Part shown: positions 52,404 to 62,771 of the stretch, piece by piece
How the letters are laid out: every line of letters begins with the position of its first letter
Numbering within the stretch: the stretch's first letter is position 1
Made by a program: the position numbers and the translations under genes
Origin: Synechococcus sp. MEDNS5
GTDB lineage: Bacteria; Cyanobacteriota; Cyanobacteriia; PCC-6307; Cyanobiaceae
DNA length: 64,000 bases
Reading direction: 5' to 3'
NCBI RefSeq assembly: GCF_014279875.1
Contig: NZ_CP047952.1
Location: 806,001 to 870,000, forward strand
Notes under the pieces: model-generated
The model's input: only the letters and a program-made list of their open reading frames with translations
Databases searched by the model: none
What the model was told of the DNA's origin: nothing

Positions 52404-53577
52404 GCAGGGCTTCACAATCGCTGCGGCGCATCACACGCGGGACCGGATAAGCGGGATGGGCCTCTTTGAAGGCATCGGCGCTGATTCGGGGAATGTCGAC
52501 GCTGCGTAGCGGTTGAATGGAAGAAGGCACTCCCAGCTGCTGGTTGAGTGCGACCACCCAGCTGATGAAGCCCAACGCGAGATCGTGATCGCTGGTCTGG
52601 TCTGTGCCCAGCTCTGCAGCGCGGGCCAGAGCGGCCAGCCTGTGCTCGCAGGCCGGAAGGGAAAAGCGCAGCACACTCGGCAACACCAGCGCATTGGCAA
52701 GGCCATGGGGGATGCCGTAGAAGCAGCCGAGGGCATGGGCCAGGGCATGGGCATAGCCCACATTGGTGCGGGTGAAAGCCTCACCGGCGGCATGGGCGGC
52801 AAGGGCCATCTGCAGGCGGGCCTCGAGGTCGTCCCCGTTGGCGTGGGCCCGGGGCAACCAGCGGGTAATGGCGCTGATCGCATCAATGGCGCGACGATTG
52901 CTGAAGGGGGTGCCGCTGCAGCCGATGTAGGCCTCCACCGCATGGGTGAGGGCATCGAGGCCACCGGCGGCCGTGATCGCGGGCGGCAGGCCGAGCATCA
53001 ACTCCGGGTCGATCACCGTGATCGCAGGCAGCAGCTTGAGATCGGCAATGGCGAGTTTGCGTTGCCGATCTCCATCGGTGAGTACCGCTGCGATCGACGC
53101 TTCTGATCCGGAGCCGGCGGTGGTGGGCACGCAGGCCAGAGGCGGTGGCGGCAGGATCACCCGGAAGAGCCCCTCCATGGCCCGGCAGCTCAGCCAGGGG
53201 TTGGCCGCGCGCGCGCCGATGGCCTTGGCGCAGTCGATCACTGAGCCGCCCCCAACGGCCACAAGGCTGTCGCAGTGGCCTGCGCGGTAGGCCTGCAGTC
53301 CGGCCTCCACGCTGGCAATGGTGGGATTCTCCGGGACTCGATCAAACACCCAGCAGGGTCGCCCCGCCCGTTCGAGTTCCGCCAGCAGGGGCTGGGGCAA
53401 CCGCAGCTGCAGGAGTTGCTTGTTGGTGACCAGCAGCGGCCGGCGCCAGCGGCGGCCGCGCATCTGCGGCGGCAGCAACCGCAGGGCACCGGCGCCGATG
53501 AGCTTGCGGGGCTGGGGAAAGGGCAACACCAATGCCAGGCCCTGGAGCAGCCGCTGATAAGCCCGCATCAGCAGCAT
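52276..53577 (-). CDS. Iron-type (group III) alcohol dehydrogenase
   Basis: 433 residues. VAVGGGSVIDCAKAIG is the cofactor motif, PTTAGSGSEAS the second, and GLDALTHAVEAY plus HALGCFYGIPHGLANAL give the iron-binding His residues. It probably reduces an aldehyde to an alcohol. The last 40 residues (after LLTQLLPDA) are of low-complexity type and coincide with the overlap on the decarboxylase gene, so the functional end may be earlier. Confidence 0.9.
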   Translation of the reverse strand: MLLMRAYQRLLQGLALVLPFPQPRKLIGAGALRLLPPQMRGRRWRRPLLVTNKQLLQLRLPQPLLAELERAGRPCWVFDRVPENPTIASVEAGLQAYRAGHCDSLVAVGGGSVIDCAKAIGARAANPWLSCRAMEGLFRVILPPPPLACVPTTAGSGSEASIAAVLTDGDRQRKLAIADLKLLPAITVIDPELMLGLPPAITAAGGLDALTHAVEAYIGCSGTPFSNRRAIDAISAITRWLPRAHANGDDLEARLQMALAAHAAGEAFTRTNVGYAHALAHALGCFYGIPHGLANALVLPSVLRFSLPACEHRLAALARAAELGTDQTSDHDLALGFISWVVALNQQLGVPSSIQPLRSVDIPRISADAFKEAHPAYPVPRVMRRSDCEALLTQLLPDAASPSGAWFQSTPPAEAGSPPGESSPRGKQRHRGH

Positions 53578-53648
53578 GGGTGGGGGGCGTACTTGGCTTC
53601 AGTCTGAAGGGTCTGCAGGATGAAGAAAGCCATCGCCTGCAAGCTCAG

Positions 53649-54068
53649 ATGCGCGCCTCTGCCCCCCTCCCTCTGGTTCTCGCCGCTTCGCTCCTGTGTC
53701 TGCTGCCTCCCGCAACGCGGGCCTCTGAGGGGTGCTCCTCAGCGCAGAGCACCGTGGAGGAAACGGGTTGTGTGATTGCGGCTTTGAAGGCGATGGACCA
53801 GCGCCTGGAGCAGGCTCTTGAAGCGGTGGCGCAGGAGGCCCGTGCGGTGCCCAGTGAGGTGTTTCAGACCCTCTGGCGCGACAATCTCACCGGTTTCTAC
53901 AACACCAGTGCTGATCCAGCGGCACAGGCCGCGGCATTTCGGGACGAACGCCGCAAAGTGTGTGCCTATGCCAAATCTGTCGCGTTTCAGGGCACGGGCT
54001 ACGGCATCTTCACGACGCGCTGCGAGTTGGCGCTGACCCGCGCCCTGTTGGATCAGTTGAAGCCCTGA
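53649..54068 (+). CDS. Secreted LprI-like (DUF1311) protein
   Basis: 139 residues from MRASAPLPL. Signal peptide ends near PPATRAS. The mature domain has Cys in CSSAQSTVEETGCVI and later KVCAYAKSV and TRCELALTR, like lysozyme-inhibitor LprI N-terminal domains. The function in cyanobacteria is unknown. Confidence 0.7.
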   Translation: MRASAPLPLVLAASLLCLLPPATRASEGCSSAQSTVEETGCVIAALKAMDQRLEQALEAVAQEARAVPSEVFQTLWRDNLTGFYNTSADPAAQAAAFRDERRKVCAYAKSVAFQGTGYGIFTTRCELALTRALLDQLKP

Positions 54069-54077
54069 GGCCTTGAC

Positions 54078-54953
54078 TCATCCGTTGAAGAGCCCCAGCC
54101 CCCGGGCGTGATGGCGCAGGTGGGTGTCGATCACACTGGCCACAAAGAAGTAGCTGTGGTCGTAGCCCTCATGCACAGTGAGCGTGAGCGGCTGGCCGCA
54201 GCGCTCGGCCGCTGCCTTGAGGTCGCTCGGGCGCAGCTGTTCTTCCAGAAAGGGATCGGCGGAGCCGACATCCACGAGCAGGCAGTCCTCCCGGCGATGA
54301 CCATCCTCGAGCAGGGCCACGCCATCCCAGGCTCGCCAGCGGGCCTGGGCCTCGGCGCTGTTTCCGAGGAAATGGGTGAAGGCCTTCTGCCCCCAGGGGC
54401 AGGCGCTGGGATGGCAGATCGGTGCCACCGCCGAAACGGAACGGAAGCGCTGCGGGTGACGCAAGCCCAGCACCAGGGCTCCATGACCGCCCATGGAATG
54501 ACCAGCCAGCCCCAGGCGGTTGGGGTCCAGGGGCAAGGCTGCGCTGAGCCGGGCCGGGAGCTCTTCGACCACGTAGCTGTGCATGCGGTAGTGCTGGTGC
54601 CATGGCTCCTGCTCGGCATCCAGATAGAAGCCGGCGCCATGGCCGAAATCCCAGTGTCCCCCTGGATCACTGGGCACCGCATCACCACGGGGGCTGGTGT
54701 CGGGCATGACCAGGGCCAGCCCGAGCTCGGAGGCCAGTCGCTGGGCTCCCGCCTTCTGCACCGCGTTTTCATCGCTGCAGGTGAGACCTGACAGCCAGAT
54801 CAGGGCGGGCAGGGCAGCGACACTCGACTCTGCGCTGAGCGCGGCGGGGGGCAGATACACGCTCACCGTGGTGTCACTGTGCAGCGTTTCGGCGTGCAGT
54901 CGGTAGCGCCGTTGTTCGCCGCCAAAGCAGTGATGGGAGCTGATCAGTTCCAT
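54078..54953 (-). CDS. fghA: S-formylglutathione hydrolase
   Basis: 291 residues. It hydrolyses S-formylglutathione to formate and glutathione. SGLTCSDENAVQKAG, the nucleophile in GHSMGGHGA and GYDHSYFF (the catalytic His) are standard. It lies 24 bases downstream of the class III alcohol dehydrogenase, giving the two-step glutathione-dependent formaldehyde pathway in one operon. Confidence 0.95.
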   Translation of the reverse strand: MELISSHHCFGGEQRRYRLHAETLHSDTTVSVYLPPAALSAESSVAALPALIWLSGLTCSDENAVQKAGAQRLASELGLALVMPDTSPRGDAVPSDPGGHWDFGHGAGFYLDAEQEPWHQHYRMHSYVVEELPARLSAALPLDPNRLGLAGHSMGGHGALVLGLRHPQRFRSVSAVAPICHPSACPWGQKAFTHFLGNSAEAQARWRAWDGVALLEDGHRREDCLLVDVGSADPFLEEQLRPSDLKAAAERCGQPLTLTVHEGYDHSYFFVASVIDTHLRHHARGLGLFNG

Positions 54954-54977
54954 GGCGATGGGTTGGGGACGGGACCT

Positions 54978-56153
<1,176 letters not shown>

Positions 56154-56175
56154 TCAGCGCCGAACGCCTTGGTCT

Positions 56176-58356
56176 TCAGCCATCATCCCTCTGGATTTCG
56201 ATGGCGGTGGGGAAGGGAATCACGATCTCAGCCGCTGCCAGCTCGTGCAACAGCTCACGATTGATCACATCAATCGAATCCTTGAACTGCTTGTAGCTCA
56301 GGGTCTGACAGAAGAGATGACATTTGAAGTTGTAACTGAACTCGGCGATGTCCAGCAGCCGGCATGCTCTGAGTTCAAACCCTTTCGTTCGCTGGATGAT
56401 CCCGCGAAGGATTCCGGGAATGGCCGCAAGCTGTTGATCTGAGCTGTCGTACGACACCCCAAGCACGAAGTGAGAAAGATCGACCCTGTCGATGAGCTGG
56501 CTGAAAGCCAGCGACAGTGATTCCTGCAGGGCGATGTAGTCACGCCAGTTCACAACGTGAATCAAAGCGATGCAACGCAAGCGCTGCGGCGATCCTGGGT
56601 TCAGCTCAACAGTGAGGCAGGGGTTGATCAGATCCGGCCGGTTCTCGGCGTAGCTCCTTGCCAGAGCCAGGAGATCAGCCATCTGATCGGGACTGAACGG
56701 TGCTTTGGTGTCGAGCTCCAGGCTCAGATCCAAGCCTTGGAGTTGGGGAGATCCGGGTTCCGCATGATTGCGGGAGAGGTTGTTGACGATGCAGTCTTCA
56801 GCCACGGCATTGGGGATCGTGACTTTGCCGGTGGCGGTTGCGATCTCCACCGAACGCAGCCCGATCTTTGTGAGAAAGCCCTGCTTGTCGCCGATCTCGC
56901 AGAACTCTCCGACCCTCAGCGGCCGATCGGTCTGCAGAGATAGCCCGGCAAACAGATTGCTCAGCAGCTTGGAGGCGCCGAGGCCGATCGCCAGGCCCGG
57001 AACGGTGGAGAGTGCGAGCACCAGCGTGGGCGAGAGCCCCAGCTGCAGCAGCAGTTTGTAAATCAGGGCAACGGCCACCACGCCGGAGATGATCCTGCAG
57101 GTGGGCATCACCCGGTTGCTGGTTCTCGACAGTTGCCAGATGTCCTGATCCCCCGAGAGACGCACCAAGCCCTCCGACAATGAGCGCCCCAGCGCTTCAA
57201 AAAAGAGGAACACGAGCACAACGAACAGGCTGAAATAGGCCGCTTCGAATAGCACAGTGAGCACCACCAGCGGTGTGCCGGTGAAGTTCAGGTAGAGGTC
57301 AATGAACAGTTCAACCGCTTTGGTGGCGACCACCATCGGCAGCACCAGCACAACCCGTGTCCAGGCCAGGGAATCGCGCGTCCAGATCTGCGCCGCATCA
57401 TTCGCTCCAGGCTTGTAGGAGCGGATCAGCAAGCGTGCAAGAGCCCCAATAAGCAGCAATAGCAGCAGAATGGCGACAATCGAAAGCGCCAGCCGGAAGA
57501 GGGTCTGATCGAACAGCACTTCGGTTTCAAGCCTGGCGCGAACTCCAGCTGGGAGATTCAAGTACCACTTGGGCGGAAACAGGCGACCGGGAGTGTGGAC
57601 AAAATCCTGGTAGAAGGAGCGGGTGAAGAACTCCTGGTCGTTGAGATCTTCAACCTGCTGCTCGACCTGCTCGTACATGGCACCGACATTCGCCACTGTG
57701 GCGGCCGAGAACAGAAAATTGCTGTTGATCGGATTGTCAGCCAGCTCACTGGTGAGAACGATGGAAGATCCAGGAAGAGTCCACGACTGGGTGTCTTTGG
57801 AGCGCTCATCATTGAGCGCTTTCATGGCATTGGCGTCTGGAATGGAGATGATCTGGCGGCTGCTGTTCAAGATGAAATCGAGAACATGCTTCAGCTGAAT
57901 GGCTGCTTCGTCTTTGAGGTAGGGGCGAACGCCGAGCGGAAATGACGAGCCATCGAGAGCGTCCACCGCCGCATTGAAGAGCACCTCCACCTCCTCGATC
58001 TCGGCCCTGGCCTGACGGTTCCAGAACAGCCCGGGGTCATTGCGATGGGAGGTTTCAACATCTTCGATCAGAAGGCCGACGTCGGCCATGACGGCATAGA
58101 AGTTGAGCAGGGTCTCTTGGGGTGAATTCCCCACCACCTGTCCCAGGGGGGTATGCCGCCAGAGGTCAGCACGTTGCACTAACTCGGGATAAAACGGCTG
58201 ATCCTCAAGGGGAATCACCGGAAGGGAACTTTCGTAGCGCAGATCAAGGGGTTGATGGTTCGTACGCTGAGGTTCAGCCCATAACGGAACCCCAGAGATC
58301 AGGATGACGCCAAGAAGGCCTGCCATGAAGGCAACCAACCGCTTGCTTGTGCGCAC
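56176..58356 (-). CDS. MscS-family mechanosensitive channel with large N-terminal domain
   Basis: 726 residues. N-terminal hydrophobic segment (LVAFMAGLLGVILISGV), a large helical extracytoplasmic domain, then membrane helices and the MscS pore/beta core: GLGASKLLSNLFAGLSLQ, DRPLRVGEFCEIGDKQGFL and SVEIATATGKVTIPN. It probably opens on hypo-osmotic shock. The long periplasmic domain distinguishes it from the small MscS. Confidence 0.9.
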   Translation of the reverse strand: MRTSKRLVAFMAGLLGVILISGVPLWAEPQRTNHQPLDLRYESSLPVIPLEDQPFYPELVQRADLWRHTPLGQVVGNSPQETLLNFYAVMADVGLLIEDVETSHRNDPGLFWNRQARAEIEEVEVLFNAAVDALDGSSFPLGVRPYLKDEAAIQLKHVLDFILNSSRQIISIPDANAMKALNDERSKDTQSWTLPGSSIVLTSELADNPINSNFLFSAATVANVGAMYEQVEQQVEDLNDQEFFTRSFYQDFVHTPGRLFPPKWYLNLPAGVRARLETEVLFDQTLFRLALSIVAILLLLLLIGALARLLIRSYKPGANDAAQIWTRDSLAWTRVVLVLPMVVATKAVELFIDLYLNFTGTPLVVLTVLFEAAYFSLFVVLVFLFFEALGRSLSEGLVRLSGDQDIWQLSRTSNRVMPTCRIISGVVAVALIYKLLLQLGLSPTLVLALSTVPGLAIGLGASKLLSNLFAGLSLQTDRPLRVGEFCEIGDKQGFLTKIGLRSVEIATATGKVTIPNAVAEDCIVNNLSRNHAEPGSPQLQGLDLSLELDTKAPFSPDQMADLLALARSYAENRPDLINPCLTVELNPGSPQRLRCIALIHVVNWRDYIALQESLSLAFSQLIDRVDLSHFVLGVSYDSSDQQLAAIPGILRGIIQRTKGFELRACRLLDIAEFSYNFKCHLFCQTLSYKQFKDSIDVINRELLHELAAAEIVIPFPTAIEIQRDDG

Positions 58357-58513
58357 GCCAAGATTTGAGATGATCGTTCACAACCTAATGAGGGCTTTGG
58401 CATTCAGCAGTCATGGCTGAGAGGACGCTCCACACACGTCTCTGCTCATGGTGCTGCCGGCTAACCTTCTATGCCTTTCAGCAGAAATCAGTGATGCGTC
58501 GGGAATCTCCCTG

Positions 58514-58903
58514 ATGAGCCGTCAACGTTTCAGGGGTTTGTATCTTCAGAACACAGGTCATCCCCTGTGTTTCGCGTTTGTGACGTATACACCGCAAACA
58601 AGAGAACAGATGGTGGCTTGCGGTGATCTGCGTGCGGATGAAGAGTATTTCAGCCCGGTGCTGTTTGATTTTCTTCTGTTTGTTTCCGAGGGCATTCTTG
58701 GCGCTTCGCCGGATGCTGCGTTTGCACTTGGTTACGACGACGTATCGATTGTGGCGTCACGCATCAGGGGAACTGGCGTGCAACATGAATATCTGATCGC
58801 GATCAATCAGCTTGCTTGGAATGACAACAAGCAAGCGGTGCTCCAGTTACTCAGAGACATCCTCGCGAGTGATCTGTGGGATGGGGCTCGGCTGCGCAGG
58901 TGA
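58514..58903 (+). CDS. Hypothetical protein
   Basis: 129 residues from MSRQRFRGLYLQ; 151 if the ATG at 58448 is used. It contains several aromatic residues (EYFSPVLFDFLLFVSEG) and no clear domain. Start of a run of small, poorly assigned genes. Confidence 0.6.
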   Translation: MSRQRFRGLYLQNTGHPLCFAFVTYTPQTREQMVACGDLRADEEYFSPVLFDFLLFVSEGILGASPDAAFALGYDDVSIVASRIRGTGVQHEYLIAINQLAWNDNKQAVLQLLRDILASDLWDGARLRR

Positions 58904-58979
58904 TCACCTCGGGTTCTGAGCCCATTTCTGTTCTCCGGGTCTGCCTTCAAACTGGCAACGGTTGATTGTTTTGCCCATG

Positions 58980-59014
58980 GACAGGTTCCCAACATCTTGC
59001 CGTTGGAACCTGTC
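58980..59014. other. Extended intergenic hairpin
   Basis: A 10-bp stem (58980-58989 with 59005-59014) extended by three more pairs past a bulge; an 8-base loop. No T-run follows, so it may be a regulatory or processing structure rather than a simple terminator. Confidence 0.6.
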
Positions 59015-59043
59015 TATCAACCCGGTGCTATTTTCTGGATCCT

Positions 59044-59220
59044 TCAGATCGAACCGCAGTCGAGGAGATGATCCATCAAGGCTGCATACAGCTGGGTTTT
59101 CATCTTGAGCAGGCAGGCCTGCTCGTTGGGATCGCCGCCGGGCCAGTTTGCGTAAGCTTCTGCCACAGAACGGTGAAGTAGACGCAATGCATCAATTTCC
59201 ATCGTGATTGTGGTGACCAT
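59044..59220 (-). CDS. Small helical hypothetical protein
   Basis: 58 residues from MVTTITMEID; an ATG at 59235 is also in frame. Helical (EIDALRLLHRSVAEAYANW, LLKMKTQLYAALMDHLLDC). Function unknown. Confidence 0.5.
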   Translation of the reverse strand: MVTTITMEIDALRLLHRSVAEAYANWPGGDPNEQACLLKMKTQLYAALMDHLLDCGSI

Positions 59221-59276
59221 TTGATTGTTGTTCAATGTTCTTCGAAACGGAGAAATCGGAATGGTGAGAACAGAAT

Positions 59277-59453
59277 TCAGAGTCCCTGGGTCTGACGCAG
59301 AGCCCAGGCTGAGGCGGCTTGCTGCTGTTGCCAGGCGACTAAAAGGTCTTTGGCAATACTGCGCAATGCCTGCAGATCGTCGGAGTTGTCAATCTCGCGT
59401 GAGAACTTTTCGATTTCAAATTTCTGGCCCAGAGTCAACGCGATCGGTTCCAT
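59277..59453 (-). CDS. NblA-like small helical protein (copy 2)
   Basis: 58 residues from MEPIALTLGQKFE. It shares the pattern LTLGQKFEIE, EIDNSDDLQALRSIAKDL, AASAWAL with the protein at 37387-37545, including the DN-x-x-x-LRS core. The comparison with NblA (LSLEQ opening, short amphipathic helices) is a guess from pattern. Confidence 0.55.
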   Translation of the reverse strand: MEPIALTLGQKFEIEKFSREIDNSDDLQALRSIAKDLLVAWQQQQAASAWALRQTQGL

Positions 59454-59649
59454 TGGCTTGTGGCTTTGCAAGCGGAACGTAATCCAGAACTCTGGATGCA
59501 GCAAATTAAAAACGTAGTGGTTGCAACCAATGGCAGGGAATCATGGTCAGCTCAATACATTGCTGTCATTACGGAAGGTTTCTGAGTGCGGCTGATCACT
59601 CACATCGGAAGAGCTGATCGGTTTATAAATGCTCTGACGACTGGGCTTC

Positions 59650-59820
59650 ATGCATTTTTCTTGGGAAAAACATCTGGAGTTGTCTCGGAATGTAGCGGTT
59701 GCGTCTGACGGCAATCAGGGTTCGGCTCTTGCCCTGATGGGTGTTGCCCTCACCCTTCTGGCCAAGGATTTGCTTGCGCATGAGATGCGGTCTACAGCTC
59801 AACGGTCATCTAAGGCTTGA
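59650..59820 (+). CDS. Small hypothetical protein
   Basis: 56 residues, MHFSWEKHLELS opening and a hydrophobic helix (ALALMGVALTLLAKDLLA). The stretch between this gene and the NblA-like one (about 200 bases) shows nothing I can identify. Confidence 0.5.
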   Translation: MHFSWEKHLELSRNVAVASDGNQGSALALMGVALTLLAKDLLAHEMRSTAQRSSKA

Positions 59821-59911
59821 TGCAGCAGAGTTGATCAGCCATTCAGTCATCACTGACACATCAGTTGTCGGATGAAAGTGACTACGACTGAGGGAGCATT
59901 CGCTTTTGGTT

Positions 59912-60064
59912 ATGTCATTCGACAAGTTTGACCGCACAACGCAGTACATCCACACCGCAAAAAGTCGTGCCACCTCCGTGCTGAATGAGACAGCACCAAA
60001 GCTGACTGCGCTGGAGAAAGCGATCTGGTTGCAATTGAAGCGGAATCAACACACCAGCCGATGA
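59912..60064 (+). CDS. Small hypothetical protein
   Basis: 50 residues, MSFDKFDRTTQYIH opening, helical, Trp near the end (LEKAIWLQLK). No family. The gap to the next gene (135 bases) shows no feature I can support. Confidence 0.45.
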   Translation: MSFDKFDRTTQYIHTAKSRATSVLNETAPKLTALEKAIWLQLKRNQHTSR

Positions 60065-60198
60065 CAGGAATGACCTTGGCTTTGATTTCGAGAGTTTTGA
60101 GCGATAGGCATAATCACTTAAGGCTTCAAGCTTGTATTGGCTGCCACAACAACGGTTGTTGAGCCGAAGCCATAACGAAAGTTCTCCATCACCTGGTT

Positions 60199-60639
60199 AT
60201 GGATTCTCTAACGGCGTTTGCAGCTGTGGGGTTTGCAGCTGTGTCCTGGGACAGTCATTTCACAAAAGCGGGCACGCGGGCCTTTCGTCATGCCTTGGAT
60301 TATCGCGAGCCTTTTTGTCGAATGGCTGATGGCGAAATGATTGCTCTGTTGGATGAACTCCTGGAGTTACGACGCTCTGTCGGGGCTCATCAAATGATGC
60401 TTCAGGCAGCGAAGTGTCTTACGAAAGCGCAGTGCATGACGGCCTATGCGATGGCCTCAGAACTGATGCGTTCCGATGGCCCCTTTGAACCAGAGGAGCG
60501 ACGCTTCCTTGATCACCTCGCTGTGACATTGGAAATCTCTAAGTTTGAAGCGCAGCGTATCGATACGGTGTTTGAAATTTTTCATGCCAGCCTCACCTTA
60601 AGCAGCACGATCGAAATGACTCCTTCAGTTGTTGTCTAG
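60199..60639 (+). CDS. TerB-like helical protein
   Basis: 146 residues. AYAMASELMRSDGPFEPEERRFLDHLAVTL has the all-helical TerB-like pattern (RSDGPFEPEE resembles its acidic metal-binding loop). A hydrophobic N-terminal stretch (AFAAVGFAAVSW) precedes it. Role unknown. Confidence 0.7.
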   Translation: MDSLTAFAAVGFAAVSWDSHFTKAGTRAFRHALDYREPFCRMADGEMIALLDELLELRRSVGAHQMMLQAAKCLTKAQCMTAYAMASELMRSDGPFEPEERRFLDHLAVTLEISKFEAQRIDTVFEIFHASLTLSSTIEMTPSVVV

Positions 60640-60686
60640 GGGTGATGTCGGCACCCGAGGAGGATGACCAATAGCCCACAACGCGA

Positions 60687-60896
60687 TCACTGTGCTGCAC
60701 GCAGCAACAGCCAAATAGCCAGGGCTCCCAGCCCCACTCCCTTGAAGAACTGCGCCCAGATCAACCCGTAGGTGTCCAGCCCGAACGTTCGCATCATCCA
60801 ATTGAGCACTTCTTTGTGCTTGCGGATCACGACTGAGCTGTCGGCCGTATTCAGCTTTTGAACACGTTTGAGCTTGAGTTCTGCAAGCTTGGCCAT
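60687..60896 (-). CDS. Small single-pass membrane protein
   Basis: 69 residues; helix at the C-terminus (FFKGVGLGALAIWLLLRAA), basic N-terminus. Convergent with the TerB-like gene. Function unknown. Confidence 0.6.
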   Translation of the reverse strand: MAKLAELKLKRVQKLNTADSSVVIRKHKEVLNWMMRTFGLDTYGLIWAQFFKGVGLGALAIWLLLRAAQ

Positions 60897-61003
60897 GGGC
60901 TGTGTGCTGTTGGCAGAGACTGTAAGGAAGGCAGCCGCGCTGCATCAGCTTGTTTCTGCTCTTGAGGGTTCAATGGTTCAGTGTTGCGCAAGCTGATGCT
61001 TTG

Positions 61004-62077
61004 ATGCCGGTTCTTCCTTCTGGCGATGCCATTGATTCGGAGTGGCTCAGCGCGCACTTAAATATCGGCGTTGAGGCACTCGACATTGAACCTCTGGGAG
61101 TGCCTCAGGGCTTTGTGTCCAACACGATGCGCCTCAAGCCGCGAGGAGCCTCCGATGCTCTGCCGGACTCGTTGATTCTCAAGATCGACAGTGAGAATCC
61201 TGTTGGTCGGGAACTGGCCCTTCATCTCAATTCCTTCGGCAGGGAGGTGGGTTTTTATCGCTCGTTGGCTCCTCAGCTGGCGTCGTTGGTGCCTCACGCC
61301 TACGCAACGGGCAATGGCTCCAGCGATGCGGGGCGCTGGTTGCTGCTGGAGGATCTCTCGGCAATGGCGGTCGGGAACCAGGTCCGCGGTGTCAACGCCA
61401 AGGACTGTTCCCGAGTTCTCGATGCCATTGCCAGGGTGCATGCCCGATTCTGGACGTCCTCAGCCTTACTGAACCACGACTGGTTGCCTCGTCATCAGTT
61501 CTGGTTCAAGGGCAGCAGCGAAACGCTGTCAGCCTTCTATCGCAGCTTCCTCGATGATTACGAGCTGCGTGTTGAACCTGAGGCGCTCAAGGCGATCGCT
61601 CTGGTGATCGAGCACTCGCAGGCCATCGATGCGGCCATCGCCCAGCGGCCGGCAACCCTGGTTCACGCCGATCTGCGGGTTGAAAATGTGTTGTTCGCCA
61701 GGAATGTCTCGCAGCGTGACGTCGTGTTGCTCGACTGGGGCACCCCCACCCGCTCGATGGCTGCGATGGATCTCGCCTTCCTCATCGGCGGCAGCGTGCC
61801 GATGCCCGCCAGGCGGGGACAGCTGCGCGAGCTCTGTGCCCTCTGGCATCAGAGTTTGAGGACTCATGGCGTGAAGGACTACACCCTCAGCGATGCCTGG
61901 GCTGATGTTCAACTCGCTGCTTTGCGTTGCCTGAGTTCCGTTCTCTTTCTCCACAACTGGCAGATGGATCCCAACATCACGTCCCGAGCGATGCTGCTCG
62001 ATGATGAATGGATTGAGCGATGCTGCGCTCTCGTTGTGGAGCTGGATGCGCTTGAGGTGCTGGAGTCGCTCGGCTGA
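61004..62077 (+). CDS. APH/ecdysteroid-kinase-like phosphotransferase
   Basis: 357 residues from MPVLPSGDAID. A protein-kinase-like fold: SLILKIDSE for the ATP-binding Lys, LVHADLRVENVLF the catalytic loop (HxD-x4-N), and VVLLDWG the metal-binding DFG-equivalent. It phosphorylates a small-molecule hydroxyl group; substrate unknown. The frame is open upstream to 60950. Confidence 0.87.
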   Translation: MPVLPSGDAIDSEWLSAHLNIGVEALDIEPLGVPQGFVSNTMRLKPRGASDALPDSLILKIDSENPVGRELALHLNSFGREVGFYRSLAPQLASLVPHAYATGNGSSDAGRWLLLEDLSAMAVGNQVRGVNAKDCSRVLDAIARVHARFWTSSALLNHDWLPRHQFWFKGSSETLSAFYRSFLDDYELRVEPEALKAIALVIEHSQAIDAAIAQRPATLVHADLRVENVLFARNVSQRDVVLLDWGTPTRSMAAMDLAFLIGGSVPMPARRGQLRELCALWHQSLRTHGVKDYTLSDAWADVQLAALRCLSSVLFLHNWQMDPNITSRAMLLDDEWIERCCALVVELDALEVLESLG

Positions 62078-62096
62078 GTGCCCCTGCCCTTTGCTC

Positions 62097-62771
62097 TTAT
62101 TGGCGATTCGCCAAGGCTGCCTCCTCCAGGGTGCAGTCGCCATTGGGCTGGGCCTGCCTGGCTCTGAGCGCCTCCACTTCCTGACGTGCTGCCTGGAGAT
62201 CAGCCTGGAAGACAGGATCAGCGTGAAGCCTGGCGGTGGTCGCCGAGGCCATCAACTCACCGGCCTGCACATCGCTGTGCCAGTGCACGTTGCAGATGCT
62301 GCGGCTTTCACCGAACGCCCGGCCTCTGGCAATCAGTTCGTCGCTGCGTTCCGGCGCGATCGTGCTCAGGATCAATCCCCACCCCCAGCCCACCGCAGTG
62401 TGGCCCGAGGGATAGGAGCCGTCGCCGCGTAAGCCCTGTTCATCCGCAGGCGTGCAGATGGGTTGGTTGTTGACCATGAACGGGCGCTGGCGCTGGTAGC
62501 GGTTCTTGGCGGGGTAGGTGGCGAGCCCCAGGTCCGTCATGCTGCGGCGCATCAGCAGCAGCAGTCTGGGCGTGTCCGTTGCATTGATCGGTACGCCCAA
62601 AGAGCAGGAGAAGCTGATGGCCGCTTCCGGGAACTGCAGATCGGCATCTCTGGCGGCGAGCGTCCAGCGGGGCGAGTCGCGCAGCGCAAAGCTGGCGTTG
62701 GCCTTGGCTTGATCCAGGGCTGCAGCGGCGCTGCCCGGACGCGGTGGACCATCCAGCAGGGCCAGGGCCAT
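62097..62771 (-). CDS. Class A acid phosphatase (PhoN-like), N-terminus disturbed
   Basis: 224 residues from MALALLDGPPRPG. The three PAP2/class A motifs are clear: KNRYQRQRP, GSYPSGHT and SRSICNVHWHSD. It should be a periplasmic non-specific phosphomonoesterase, but the ATG chosen leaves no signal peptide. The frame upstream is open to 62996 but reads as low-complexity; another frame fits better. A run of seven G lies at 62778-62784, so a frameshift is possible. Confidence 0.82.
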   Translation of the reverse strand: MALALLDGPPRPGSAAAALDQAKANASFALRDSPRWTLAARDADLQFPEAAISFSCSLGVPINATDTPRLLLLMRRSMTDLGLATYPAKNRYQRQRPFMVNNQPICTPADEQGLRGDGSYPSGHTAVGWGWGLILSTIAPERSDELIARGRAFGESRSICNVHWHSDVQAGELMASATTARLHADPVFQADLQAARQEVEALRARQAQPNGDCTLEEAALANRQ

